Shown: positions 21,542 through 30,189, counted from the first letter of the stretch. The stretch is 64,000 nt of DNA from Burkholderiales bacterium RIFCSPHIGHO2_12_FULL_69_20 (GCA_001770815.1 MESD01000043.1:91086-155085), one strand, 5' to 3'. Program-made: numbers and translations. Notes: generated by a model from the letters alone, not told the origin.

Positions 21542-23341
21542 CTACTTGGTGACGGTGATCGCCGTGGTTGTCTTGTTGCCCGCTGCATCCTGCGCCACTG
21601 CGCTGACCGTGTGCGAGCCGGTTTTGGCCTTGCGGGTATTCCAGCTGTAGGCAAGGCTGGCGCCGGTGCCTGATGCAACCTGCCGGCCGTCAACATAGAT
21701 CCACTGCTTGAGTGTGGCCGTACCGTTGTTGTCCGAGGCCGCCGTGCTGATCGCCACCGTGCCCGTGACCTTGCCGCCGCCGACCGGGTTCTTGATCACG
21801 ACCGCCGGCGGAGTGGTGTCAACCACCACGTTGTTGGCCACGTTGACCGCAACCGTCGTCGAATTCTTGCTGTTGCCCGCAGCGTCATAGGCCACGGCAA
21901 CCAGGTTGGACATGCCATTGGACGACTGGGTGCTGTCCCAACTGAACTGGAACGGCGTGGCGGTGTCGGTGGCCACGGTTGCGCCGTTCACCCGGAACTC
22001 GACCCGCGAAACGCCGACGTTGTCGAACGCATTCACATCGACCGACACCAGCCCGGCCACGGTGACGTTGCCCAACGGGGCCGAAATCGCCACGCTGGGG
22101 GCCTGCGTGTCGTTCGCCACGGCGCTGCGCGCTGCCGACACCGCCGCATGGGCGTTGACCCGGCCGTGGCCAAACAGCGCATCGCGTCCGGCGGTACCCA
22201 AATCGACCGCGGTGGAAAAGAGCAGGCTTTCGATCTGGGTGTTCGACAAGGCGGGGTTGGCGGCCATCATCGTGGCAATCGTGCCTGCGGTGATGGGGCT
22301 GGCAATCGACGTGCCCCACCACTGCGCATAGCCACCGCTGACCGTGGTCGTCCAGATATTGATGCCAGGCGCCGATACGGCCACGAAGTTGCCGTAACTT
22401 GACCAACTGGTCTTCAGATCGTTGCTGTCGGTGGCCGAGACCGGGATCATCGTGGCGGTGGGCGTCAGGCCTTCATCCTTGCCGTTGTTGCCGGCACATA
22501 CAACGACCAGCCCGCCTTTGCTGCGCATGTAATTTGCAGCACTCTGCACGCTGGAACTGCCAGCTACGCCGACATAGCTGATGTTGGCGACCCGTGCGCC
22601 TTTGTCGGCCGCATAGGTCAGGCCCTGCGCCACCGTGCTCCAGTAGGCATAGGCATTGGGGTCGGCAATGCGTATCGGCATGATCTTGGCTGCGCCGGCA
22701 ATGGCCGCCACCCCGACTGCATTGTTCGACACGGCCGCGGCCGCACCTGCGACGGCCGTGCCATGGCCGTGGACATCACTGGTGTTCGAGTTGTTGTCGT
22801 AGAAATTCCAGCCTGGCACCAGGCTGGCCGCCAAGTCGGGATGCGCCGGCGCGACGCCGGTGTCGAGGACGGCGATGGTGATGCCTTGCCCTTGCGACAG
22901 ATCCCAGGCGCCGGCCGCGTTGATCTTGGCCAAGTGCCATTCACTGCCCAGGTAGGGGTCGTTGGTGACGAAACCCGGTGACACGCGGCCGTCCAATTCG
23001 GCGAATTTGAGGTGTGGGTTGTGCGCCAAGCGGGCTTGCACAGCCGTTTCCGAGGCATTGCCGGGCAGGTCGACGATGTGCAGATCGGTCTTGCCGATTC
23101 GCCGCGCCTTGCCACCGTGCACCTTGACGACCTTGTCGAGTTCAGCATCGGACAGGCCCGCACGGGTCTGAACAATGAGCCGGCCCTTCGCCCATTCCTG
23201 CGGTTGCGCCGCCTGCGCCGCAACCGAAGTCGCCATGCCGATCGCCAAAGCGGCCACCACGCGCGAGACGCGAAAACCTGTCAATGTTGCCGACACGACA
23301 GGGCATAGCGCCACCTGCACCGAACTTTTCTTGGAACCCAT
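21542..23341 (-). CDS. secreted S8 (subtilisin-like) serine protease with two C-terminal Ig-like domains
   Basis: 599 residues from an ATG at 23341, with AAGAGG 8 bases upstream. A GTG three codons earlier overlaps that site and is less likely. The signal peptide ends near AQAAQ. A fervidolysin-like propeptide (RLIVQTRAGLSDAELDKVV) precedes the catalytic domain, whose triad is Asp160 (VLDTG), His193 (HGHGTAVAG) and Ser345 (GTSIASP). The oxyanion Asn lies in VVCAGNNGKDEG. After about residue 410 two similar bacterial Ig-like repeats follow, beginning QAPSVAISAP and TPPAVVIKNP, likely for surface or polysaccharide contact. There is no PEP-CTERM tail. The leader contains a cyclic-di-GMP riboswitch, so expression should respond to that messenger. 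Confidence 0.93.
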   Translation of the reverse strand: MGSKKSSVQVALCPVVSATLTGFRVSRVVAALAIGMATSVAAQAAQPQEWAKGRLIVQTRAGLSDAELDKVVKVHGGKARRIGKTDLHIVDLPGNASETAVQARLAHNPHLKFAELDGRVSPGFVTNDPYLGSEWHLAKINAAGAWDLSQGQGITIAVLDTGVAPAHPDLAASLVPGWNFYDNNSNTSDVHGHGTAVAGAAAAVSNNAVGVAAIAGAAKIMPIRIADPNAYAYWSTVAQGLTYAADKGARVANISYVGVAGSSSVQSAANYMRSKGGLVVVCAGNNGKDEGLTPTATMIPVSATDSNDLKTSWSSYGNFVAVSAPGINIWTTTVSGGYAQWWGTSIASPITAGTIATMMAANPALSNTQIESLLFSTAVDLGTAGRDALFGHGRVNAHAAVSAARSAVANDTQAPSVAISAPLGNVTVAGLVSVDVNAFDNVGVSRVEFRVNGATVATDTATPFQFSWDSTQSSNGMSNLVAVAYDAAGNSKNSTTVAVNVANNVVVDTTPPAVVIKNPVGGGKVTGTVAISTAASDNNGTATLKQWIYVDGRQVASGTGASLAYSWNTRKAKTGSHTVSAVAQDAAGNKTTTAITVTK

Positions 23342-23406
23342 CGACGACACCTCTTGATTGCGTGACCTCAGCCAGCCGGCGTGGTCTGCTCAGACGGTGT
23401 CCATCA

Positions 23407-23421
23407 GCGGCGAAAGGCCGC
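23407..23421 (-). promoter_or_regulatory. hairpin between riboswitch and protease start (possible expression platform)
   Basis: On the minus strand GCGGC-CTTTC-GCCGC forms a 5-pair stem about 35 bases after the aptamer and 65 bases before the start codon. No T tract follows, so simple intrinsic termination is not supported. It may take part in a translational or other switch. Confidence 0.35.
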
Positions 23422-23456
23422 CTACAGAGCGCATCGATCGATGGCACCCATCGGGT

Positions 23457-23545
23457 TGTCTGGCAGTCCTGCCGTCATGGAGCCGAAGCCCTTTAGACCG
23501 TTGACTTTGCGTCCCACGCTTTCGCGTGGTTTGCCCTTTGCAGAT
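23457..23545 (-). ncRNA. cyclic-di-GMP-I (GEMM-I) riboswitch
   Basis: The minus strand reads GGGCAAACC, then ACGC-GAAA-GCGT, then GGGACGCAAAG, the signature core of the class I cyclic-di-GMP aptamer. The P2 stem is capped by its GAAA tetraloop. The following ACGGTCTAAAGGG supplies the conserved CUAA tetraloop-receptor side, and a terminal stem closes with GCAGGACTGCC. The element lies in the 5' leader of the S8 protease gene, about 115 bases before its ATG. The family binds cyclic di-GMP and changes downstream gene expression. The direction of control, on or off, cannot be read with confidence from the platform. Confidence 0.92.
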
Positions 23546-23912
23546 CAGCACTGCGGCGAGCGCCTGTTCATACTGCGCAGGTCGTTGTAGTTTTGATCGA
23601 AACCAGCAAATTTTCTATTGCCGATCTCGATCAACCCACCCGGATGAGGGGGTGGCACTGGCCATCTCATCCGATGCAAGGCGCCGCAGGCACCCACAAG
23701 CTGATTGTCGGCAATCGGCCGTGTCAGCAGGAGCCGTTGCCGCTGCCGATTCGTAACCGGTGGTAGCGGTGGGTGCCGGCCGGCACAGACCCGCTGCGCG
23801 GTGGCGTGCACCCCGCCGCACATCGGCACGCCAGCGATCCGCCAGGTTGCAGTTGGTCACGAATTCAGCAGAAGTGAAACCCACGCGCCGGCCGGCATGG
23901 CGCTCGGCGGGC
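23546..23912. other. gene-free stretch upstream of the riboswitch
   Basis: About 370 bases with lower GC than the surroundings and no reading frame resembling a protein. The protease promoter must lie in the part next to 23546, read on the minus strand. An inverted pair GATCGA...TCGATC at 23597-23634 could be a regulator site. I see nothing else. Confidence 0.4.
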
Positions 23913-24141
23913 GATTTCAGCGCGCACTGTTTCGCCGCGCTGCAGTGCTTCATCCGGTTGGTCAACACCAGCGATCACGAGCGCCTGGCTACTCACCCGG
24001 CGTTCACCACCCACAGCCAGTTTGTCGCCCAAGGAAATGGTGACGTCGGGCATCAGCGAAGACACCGTGCGGCTGTGCGTGGACATCGAGCACATCGACG
24101 ACCTGCTGGTGGACCCAGAGCAGGCGTCGGCGGCGGTGTAG
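23913..24141 (+). pseudogene. second 3' remnant of a Cys/Met-metabolism PLP enzyme, frameshifted
   Basis: The plus strand encodes CFIRLVNTSDHERLATHP then FTTHSQFV, matching the region of O-acetylhomoserine sulfhydrylase-type enzymes usually written LFxLLxNxGDAKSLxxHPxxTTHxQL. After AQGN the frame must shift to continue as GISEDTVRLCVDIEHIDD and end at the stop at 24139-24141. The first four-fifths of the gene and the PLP lysine are absent. The remnant is similar to, but not identical with, the one at 20510-20672 and has the same orientation. Confidence 0.75.
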
Positions 24142-24316
24142 CGCGTGTGCCCGATGGGGCCAAGGGTGCGGACTGACACCGAAGTGACGCAGCTAGTCTG
24201 CACTGTTGAGTATTGCAATGAACTGCTCGGTAGCGAAAATGAACTGCTGAGTTTAGATTCAGGTTTGCAGGGCTGTCCCTCCGCCTACCTGCAGGCACCT
24301 TCTGGAGATCGACCCG

Positions 24317-24769
24317 ATGAAAAAGCTATTGATCGTGACCGCACTGTCGGTGTGTGCGGCGGCCGTGCAGGCCAAGGACATCGTCGACACGGCCGTGGCC
24401 GCCGGCAGTTTCAAGACCCTGGCCACCGCGTTGACCGCGGCCGGCCTGATCGACACGCTCAAGGGCAAGGGCCCCTTCACCGTGTTTGCGCCCACCGACG
24501 CGGCCTTTGCCAAGATTCCGAAGGCCGACCTCGATGCGCTGCTGGCCGACAAGACCAAGCTCACTGCCGTGCTGACCTACCACGTGGTGCCCGGCAAGGT
24601 GATGGCCAAGGACGTGAAGGCCGGCAAGGTGAAGACGGTGCAAGGCAGCGAGATCACCGTGGCCACCGCCGGCGGGGTGATGGTCGATGGTGCCAAGGTG
24701 ACCAAGACCGACATCGCAGCCGACAACGGGGTGATCCACGTGATCGACAGCGTGATCATGCCCAAGTGA
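24317..24769 (+). CDS. secreted fasciclin-domain protein
   Basis: 150 residues from an ATG at 24317, with GGAG 10 bases upstream. A signal peptide spans residues 1-19 (AAAVQA). The remainder is one fasciclin (FAS1) domain with both family boxes: the [17 protein letters not shown] segment and, later, [10 protein letters not shown], ending with [16 protein letters not shown]1 proteins are periplasmic or extracellular and are linked to adhesion. Single-domain bacterial versions are common and their partners mostly unknown. It stands alone between two pseudogenes, and its neighbours give little functional hint beyond the nearby surface-type genes. Confidence 0.93.
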   Translation: MKKLLIVTALSVCAAAVQAKDIVDTAVAAGSFKTLATALTAAGLIDTLKGKGPFTVFAPTDAAFAKIPKADLDALLADKTKLTAVLTYHVVPGKVMAKDVKAGKVKTVQGSEITVATAGGVMVDGAKVTKTDIAADNGVIHVIDSVIMPK

Positions 24770-24822
24770 TCAGCATCGGGCCGGGCTCCTCGGTCGTTGG
24801 CCGATGCGGTGCCCGGTGTCAG

Positions 24823-25380
24823 TCAACGTGGCGCCGCCGGCGGTTTGACGTCGGTGACTGCCCCGTAGACCATGTTGCGCAGCAGCGACCGGTAGGGCAC
24901 GCGCTGCCTCGGGGTTTGCATCATGAACACGACGAACAGGTCGCTGGCGGGGTCGACCCACAGGCAGGTGCCACCGGCGCTGCCCCAGCAGTACGCACCG
25001 GGCGAGGCTGGGTAGGCCGCCTCGCCTGCCGAGGTGCCCACCGCAAAGCCCAGGCCGAAACCGCAAGCCGGCCCAGGCAGGTAGCGCGGCGTCTTGACCA
25101 CCGCTGGACTCAGGCGGTCGGTGGTCATGTAGTACAGCGTGGCCGGGCTGAGCAACCGCTGGCCGTCGAGTTGCCCGCCGTTGCGCAGCATCTGCAGGAA
25201 GCGGACGTAGTCGGGCGCCGTGCTCATCAACCCGCCGCCGCCCGACTCCATGGCCATCACCTTGCGCGGGTCGAACACCGGTACGTTAACGCCGATGCTG
25301 CGGTCGTCGGGCCAGGGCTCGGCGATGCGCGCCTGTCGTGCCGGCGCGCCGCCGGCAGCGTCTGTCGCTCGCCGGATATG
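24823..25380 (-). pseudogene. C-terminal fragment of a beta-lactamase-family serine hydrolase
   Basis: The open frame runs from just after an in-frame stop at 25381-25383 to 24823, about 185 residues. It contains EPWPDDRSIGVNVPVFDP, SGGGGLMSTAPDYVRFLQML, LDGQRLLSPAT, GFGLGFAV and GAYCWGSAGGTCLWVDP, which match the C-terminal half of class C-like serine hydrolases (EstB/beta-lactamase family). The usual proteins are about 400 residues and carry the catalytic SxxK in the missing N-terminal half. The 25384-25440 region leads directly into the next gene. I therefore read this as a truncated, inactive gene. Confidence 0.72.
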
Positions 25381-25440
25381 TCATGGCTTGGTCGCGTTGA
25401 TGTCGCGAGCCCGTCGTCGTTATGCAGGGACAATTGCGGC

Positions 25441-26109
25441 ATGACCGAGTTGATCGTCATTCGCCACGGCGAAACGGATTGGAACCGCCAGCACCGCTTT
25501 CAGGGCCAGATCGACGTGCCGCTGAACCACATCGGCCAGGCGCAGGCCGAGCGGCTGGGCCAGCGCCTGGCCGACGAGCCCATCGACGTGCTGGTGTGCA
25601 GTGATCTGCAGCGCGCGCGCAGTACCGCCGAGCCGCTGTTGCGCGGCCGCGGCCTGGCGGCCGAGTTGCAGCCGCTGTGGCGCGAGCAGGGTTTCGGCCT
25701 GCTCGAAGGGCTGGACGTGCCGACCATCCGCACCCGCCACGCCGACCTGTGGGACCGCTGGGTGCGCCACGAGGCCGACTTCGCGCTGCCGCAGGGCGGC
25801 GAGAGCAACGCGGTCTTTCATGCCCGGGTGCTGCGCGCGCTGGCCAGCCTGCTCGACGCCCATGCCGGGCGCCGCGTGGCGGTGGTCACGCACGGCGGCG
25901 TGCTCGACATGCTGTGGCGCACGGTGCATGCGCTGCCGCTGCACGGCCCGCGTGAATGCGACATCCCCAACACCGGCATCAACCGACTGCATTGGAAGGA
26001 TGGCCGCCTGCAGATCGTGCGCTGGGGTGAGGCCGATCACCTGACCGGGCTGCCCGAGCAGCCCAGCACCGCGCAGACCAGCCGGCCGGTCGAAGCCGAC
26101 CAGGCCTGA
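25441..26109 (+). CDS. histidine phosphatase family protein (phosphoglycerate-mutase-like)
   Basis: 222 residues from an ATG at 25441. The phosphohistidine motif RHGETDWN is at residues 8-15 with the expected nucleophile His9. The conserved arginine follows in SDLQRARSTAEPLL, and the second histidine in VVTHGGVLDMLW near residue 151. The layout fits the GpmB/CobC-like branch of the histidine phosphatase superfamily. Substrates range from phosphoglycerate to alpha-ribazole phosphate and other small phosphates. No cobalamin or glycolysis genes adjoin it, so the substrate stays open. It is a cytoplasmic protein and appears to be transcribed alone. Confidence 0.9.
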   Translation: MTELIVIRHGETDWNRQHRFQGQIDVPLNHIGQAQAERLGQRLADEPIDVLVCSDLQRARSTAEPLLRGRGLAAELQPLWREQGFGLLEGLDVPTIRTRHADLWDRWVRHEADFALPQGGESNAVFHARVLRALASLLDAHAGRRVAVVTHGGVLDMLWRTVHALPLHGPRECDIPNTGINRLHWKDGRLQIVRWGEADHLTGLPEQPSTAQTSRPVEADQA

Positions 26110-26187
26110 GCGGGCACGCGCCCGGCCCGAGGCAACCACCGTCGCGTCACGGCCAAGTCGGCACCGCCGCTCAGCCCGGCAGGCGCT

Positions 26188-27549
26188 TCAGTGATGCGCC
26201 AGCGCTGGTAGCTTCAGCGCCGCATACACCTCGTGCAGCCGGCGCCGCAGCCGCTCGGACTGGGGCTGGCGATTGGCTTGTGGCTGCAGCAGGTTCTGCA
26301 CCGCGGCCAGCTGGCCCGACTGCTGCAGTGCATCGACGTGCACCTGCTCGAACAGATCACGCTGCGCGTGGCTGCCGCCGATGGCAGCCAGCCGCGGCAG
26401 CGCCAGCGTCAGCTGCTCGGCGGCGTCGGCCCATTGGCCTCGGGCATGGGCCAGCAGCCCGCGCGCGGCGGGCACGGCCACCCGCTGCCAGGCGGCGCGC
26501 GCGGCCAGCGGGGCCTGCGGCGCGAAGGCCTCGATGTGGCCCAGCAGCGTATCGGCCTCGGGCCGGCCGGCACGCGCCAGGCCGTAGAGGTATTGCAGGT
26601 CGAGGAAGGGCTGCACCTGGTCGCTCACCCGGCCCGCCAGGTGGGCGGCCAGATCGGCCCAGCGCTCGCCCACGCCCACCCCGGCCAGTTCCAGCCGGGC
26701 CAGCAGCGAGACCGCGCCCACCTGGTCTTGCGAGTAGCTCTTGTCCACGCCCCACACCTGCGCGTCGTACAGCCGCAATGCCGCGGCGTCGTCGCCCAGC
26801 TCGATGTGGAACAGCGCCAGGTGCCACCAGTGGTGGCTGCGCATGAAGCTGGTCAGGCCTTGCCAACCACCGCTGACGCTCTGCAGAAAGGCCGTACCCT
26901 CGGCCAGCCGGCCATCGGTCAGCATCACATGGGCCAGCGCATGCTGGGCCCATGGCTCGGCGGGCTGCAGGGCCAGCGCATGCCGCGCGGCCACTTCGGC
27001 CTCTTGCAGGCGATGGCACTGCTCCCAGCCGAAGGCCAGCATGCCGTGCAGGCGGGCCTGCTCGGGCGCGGCCGGCAGCGCCTGCAGCGCCAGCCGCAGC
27101 ATGGTGGGCGCATCACCCAGGTTGAAGGCGTGGTACTGGCCCAGTTTGATCGAGGCCAGATCACGCGGGTGGTGATGCGCCAGCGTCTCGTGCAGCGCCA
27201 GCGCCTCGTGCAATTCACCGGCCGCCCAGTGCGCCACCGCCTGGGCGAACTGGCGCTCGCGTTCGGTGGCCGGCAGGCCGGCCTGCGCGGCGCGTGCGGC
27301 GACGGCCAGATGGGCGCGCGCCTTGGGCGGGCCGGCGGGTGATTCGCTGAACATCCACAGCGCCGCGGCATACGCCTGCACGATCAGGCTGTGGTCGTGC
27401 TCGGCGGCGGCCAGCACCGCCAGGATGCGCGGCTCGTAGCCCAGGAAGCCCTCGATGAAATCCGCCACCGCGGCGGCGCTGGCCGCGTGCTGCAGCGTGA
27501 GCGGATTGCCGAAGGGATCGTGCGCGGGCAGCATCGCGGCGGCCGCCAT
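26188..27549 (-). CDS. TPR-repeat protein similar to the TTC38 family
   Basis: 453 residues made almost wholly of helical repeats. Features such as LYDAQVWGVDKSYSQDQVGAV, MRSHHWWHLALFHIELGD and GMLAFGWEQCHRLQEAE are typical of the tetratricopeptide-repeat-38 group found in bacteria and eukaryotes. The function of these proteins is not established. No signal peptide or membrane segment is present. The start codon lies 2 bases after the stop of the upstream binding-protein gene, so the two are almost certainly one transcript. This is an odd pairing, because a cytoplasmic helical scaffold has no known part in peptide uptake. Confidence 0.82.
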   Translation of the reverse strand: MAAAAMLPAHDPFGNPLTLQHAASAAAVADFIEGFLGYEPRILAVLAAAEHDHSLIVQAYAAALWMFSESPAGPPKARAHLAVAARAAQAGLPATERERQFAQAVAHWAAGELHEALALHETLAHHHPRDLASIKLGQYHAFNLGDAPTMLRLALQALPAAPEQARLHGMLAFGWEQCHRLQEAEVAARHALALQPAEPWAQHALAHVMLTDGRLAEGTAFLQSVSGGWQGLTSFMRSHHWWHLALFHIELGDDAAALRLYDAQVWGVDKSYSQDQVGAVSLLARLELAGVGVGERWADLAAHLAGRVSDQVQPFLDLQYLYGLARAGRPEADTLLGHIEAFAPQAPLAARAAWQRVAVPAARGLLAHARGQWADAAEQLTLALPRLAAIGGSHAQRDLFEQVHVDALQQSGQLAAVQNLLQPQANRQPQSERLRRRLHEVYAALKLPALAHH

Positions 27550-27551
27550 GC

Positions 27552-29051
27552 TCAGCCCCAGCTCAGCGCGGACAGGTCGTTGGCGAAGATCGGCATGTCA
27601 CGCCACACACCCTTCAGCCGCGCGCTGGCCACGGTGATCCAGGTCGGCTGGTAGAGGTAGGCGGCCACCGCGTCGTCGGCCACCAGGCGCTGTGCGTCGG
27701 CCATCAGCTTGTAACGCTGGGTGGTGTCGGCGGTGGCGTTGATCTGCGCCCACAGCGTGTTGAACTTCGTGCTGTCGTAGTTCCAGTAATAGTCCGGCCG
27801 CGCAAAGTTGCCCATGTCCAGCGGCTCGACGTGGCTGATGATCGTCAGGTCATAGGCCTTCCGCTTGTAGACGGCCGACAGCCACTGCGCCCACTCCACG
27901 TTCTCCTGCTTGGCCACGATGCCCACCTTGGCCAGCATCGCGGCGATCACCTCGCCGCCCTGGCGCGCGTAGGGCGGCGGCGGCAGCTTCAGGCTCAGTT
28001 CCAGCGGGGTGGTGATGCCCGCCTCCTTCAACAGCGCGCGGGCGCGCTCGGGGTTGTAGGCGTTGACCGAGGTCAGGTCGAGATAACCCGGCGCGCCGGG
28101 CACGTAGAAGCTGCCGATCGGCGCGCCGAAACCGTCGGCCACACCGTCGATCACCTGCTTGCGGTCGATGGCCATGCTGATCGCGCGGCGCACGCGCACG
28201 TCGTCGAGCGGTTTCTTCTTGTTGTTGATGGCGACGATGGTCTTGGCGCGTGAGCCGCCCACCAGCACCTGGAAGCGCTTGTCGGCCTTGAACTGGCCCA
28301 GGCTCTTGGCCGCCGAGACGCGCGGGAACAGGTCGACGTCACCGGCCAGCAGCGCGGCCACCTGCGCCGCGCCATCGCTGATGAAGCGCATGGTCACGCG
28401 GCGCAGCGCGATGGCCTTGGCATCGCGATAGCCGTCCCAGCGCGCCAGCACCAGGTGGCTGCCCTTGGCCCAGCTGTCGAGCTTGAACGGCCCGGTGCCC
28501 ACCGGCTGGGTGTTGTTGCCGGCCGCGCTCTTGGGCTCGACGATCACCGCGGTGGCCTGGCCGATCTGGAACAGGAAGTCGGGGTTGGTGTTCTTCAGCG
28601 TGATGACCACCGTCAGGTCGTCGGTGGCGCTGATATTGACGATGTTGGCGAACACCGCCTTGTCCTTGTTGGGGCTGCCCTCGGCGGCGGCGCGCTCGAA
28701 GGCGAACTTCACCGTGGCCGCGTTGAACGGCTCGCCGTTGTGGAACTTCACGCCCGGGCGCAGCTTGAAGGCCCAGGTCTTGTTGTCGGGCGTCACCGTC
28801 CAGCTCAGCGCCAGCAGCGGGGCGATGGTGGAATCGGCGCGGATCCTGGTCAGCGTCTCCAGCACGTTGTAGTGCACCACCTCGCCGATGGCCGCGGCCG
28901 CACCGGCGGTGGGGTCCAGGCCCGGCGGCTCCAGCGTCATCGCCAGCACCAGGGTGTCCTTCTTGCGCTGCGCCAGCACCGCGCCGGGCGCCAGGCTGGC
29001 GGCCAGCGGCAGGCCGAGGGAGGTTGAAAGCAGGGTGCGGCGGCGGATCAT
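27552..29051 (-). CDS. periplasmic peptide/solute-binding protein of ABC transporter (SBP family 5)
   Basis: 499 residues from an ATG at 29051. The signal peptide (MIRRRTLLSTSLGLPLAASL, cleaved near VLAQ) has three arginines and could use the Tat route. Family-5 features include LDPTAGAAAAIGEVVHYNVL, KFHNGEPFNAATVKFAFER, the GTGPFKLDSW segment and RRAISMAIDRKQV. The family binds peptides, nickel or glutathione-like ligands and hands them to a DppBCDF-type permease. No permease genes adjoin this copy. It is clearly paralogous to the protein at 37822-39321, with the same length and long shared stretches, and may use that system's permease. Confidence 0.92.
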   Translation of the reverse strand: MIRRRTLLSTSLGLPLAASLAPGAVLAQRKKDTLVLAMTLEPPGLDPTAGAAAAIGEVVHYNVLETLTRIRADSTIAPLLALSWTVTPDNKTWAFKLRPGVKFHNGEPFNAATVKFAFERAAAEGSPNKDKAVFANIVNISATDDLTVVITLKNTNPDFLFQIGQATAVIVEPKSAAGNNTQPVGTGPFKLDSWAKGSHLVLARWDGYRDAKAIALRRVTMRFISDGAAQVAALLAGDVDLFPRVSAAKSLGQFKADKRFQVLVGGSRAKTIVAINNKKKPLDDVRVRRAISMAIDRKQVIDGVADGFGAPIGSFYVPGAPGYLDLTSVNAYNPERARALLKEAGITTPLELSLKLPPPPYARQGGEVIAAMLAKVGIVAKQENVEWAQWLSAVYKRKAYDLTIISHVEPLDMGNFARPDYYWNYDSTKFNTLWAQINATADTTQRYKLMADAQRLVADDAVAAYLYQPTWITVASARLKGVWRDMPIFANDLSALSWG

Positions 29052-29136
29052 GGTGAGGCTCCTGAAGGGGTGAAACCGACGAGCCGCGATGGTAGCCGCG
29101 CCGTCTTGCGCGGCCTGTGGCGCAGGCCGCGCCGGA

Positions 29137-30135
29137 TCAGGTGGCCACCGGCGTGATGGTGGCCACCGGCTCGGGCGTCAGCAGGCTGCCGTCGCGCAGG
29201 CCGCGCACGGTGCCCAGCAACAGCGCCACCACCACCAGCGAGCTCAACGCCAGCAGCGAGGTGCCCAGCACCGCCATCGCGCTGCCCGGCGTGGCCAGCC
29301 GCAGCGTGAGGGCCGTCAGCGCGGCCAGCGGAAAGCTCATGCCCCAGTGCGGCAGGCCGAAGGGCAGCGCGGCGATGCGCTTGCTCAGCATGCCCACCCA
29401 CAGCAGGCTGAACAGCGCCATGCCCCACAACCCCCAGGCCACCGCCGGCGGCGCGCCCAGCTGCAGCGCCGACAGCCCGCTGACGGCCGGCGGCGCGATG
29501 AAGATGTAGGCCGCGGGCAACAGCCGCTCGGGCCACAGGCCCTGCACCGCAAGCCGCACCACGATCAGGATCAACACCACCGGCCAGAACATCAGCCCGA
29601 TGCCGAACTGTGCCGCCGACCAGTCGGCCTGTCCCAGCGGCACGCCGGCCAGCGGCACCAGCACGTTGCCGACGATGGGGATGAACAGCGCCGGCGTGGC
29701 GCTGGCCCACTGCAATCCACCGGGGCCATTGCCACGCAGCCAGCGCGCCAGCACCCACAGCGTGACGGCCAGCTGCGCCAGCGCGCCGATCCACCACAGC
29801 CCCAGCGCCAGCGGGTTGGGGCCGTGAAACGTCACCGCCACGGTGGCCAGCAGGATCACCGAGATCGGCAGCGCGGCGATGAAGGTGTGGCGCACCGGAT
29901 GCCGGCAGTCCTCGGCCCAGGCCTCGGGGTGGCGCCATGCCCTCACCACCGTGGCCACCGCCAGCACCACGAACACCAGCATCGCCAGGCTGGCCACCGC
30001 CTTGGCGATGCTGTCGGCCAACCCACCCATAGCCGGCGTGGCGCGGTGCCAGGCCAGCGTCAGGCCCGTGAGGCCCATGACGATGGCGTACCAACCGGGC
30101 ATCAGGAACTTCAGGGGCTGGGCATGGTGGGGCAT
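29137..30135 (-). CDS. TDT-family transporter (TehA/SLAC1-like), possible sulfite or organic-acid exporter
   Basis: 332 residues with about ten hydrophobic helices and start MPHHAQPLKFLMPGWYAIVMG. The pattern GWYAIVMGLTGLTLAW at the start, then ATPALFIPIVGNVLVPLAG and WGMSFPLAALT, belongs to the tellurite-resistance/dicarboxylate transporter (TDT) family, which includes TehA, Mae1, plant SLAC1 and the yeast sulfite pump Ssu1. These are anion channels or exporters. Because the gene is divergent from soxR and the sox cluster (157 bases between starts), export of sulfite or another sulfur oxyanion is a reasonable inference, but C4-dicarboxylate transport is equally possible from sequence alone. 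Confidence 0.85.
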   Translation of the reverse strand: MPHHAQPLKFLMPGWYAIVMGLTGLTLAWHRATPAMGGLADSIAKAVASLAMLVFVVLAVATVVRAWRHPEAWAEDCRHPVRHTFIAALPISVILLATVAVTFHGPNPLALGLWWIGALAQLAVTLWVLARWLRGNGPGGLQWASATPALFIPIVGNVLVPLAGVPLGQADWSAAQFGIGLMFWPVVLILIVVRLAVQGLWPERLLPAAYIFIAPPAVSGLSALQLGAPPAVAWGLWGMALFSLLWVGMLSKRIAALPFGLPHWGMSFPLAALTALTLRLATPGSAMAVLGTSLLALSSLVVVALLLGTVRGLRDGSLLTPEPVATITPVAT

Positions 30136-30189
30136 GGGGTGTGCGGCGGTGTGGTTGAGATCGCATCGTAGCGGTGGCCGCGACGCGCG

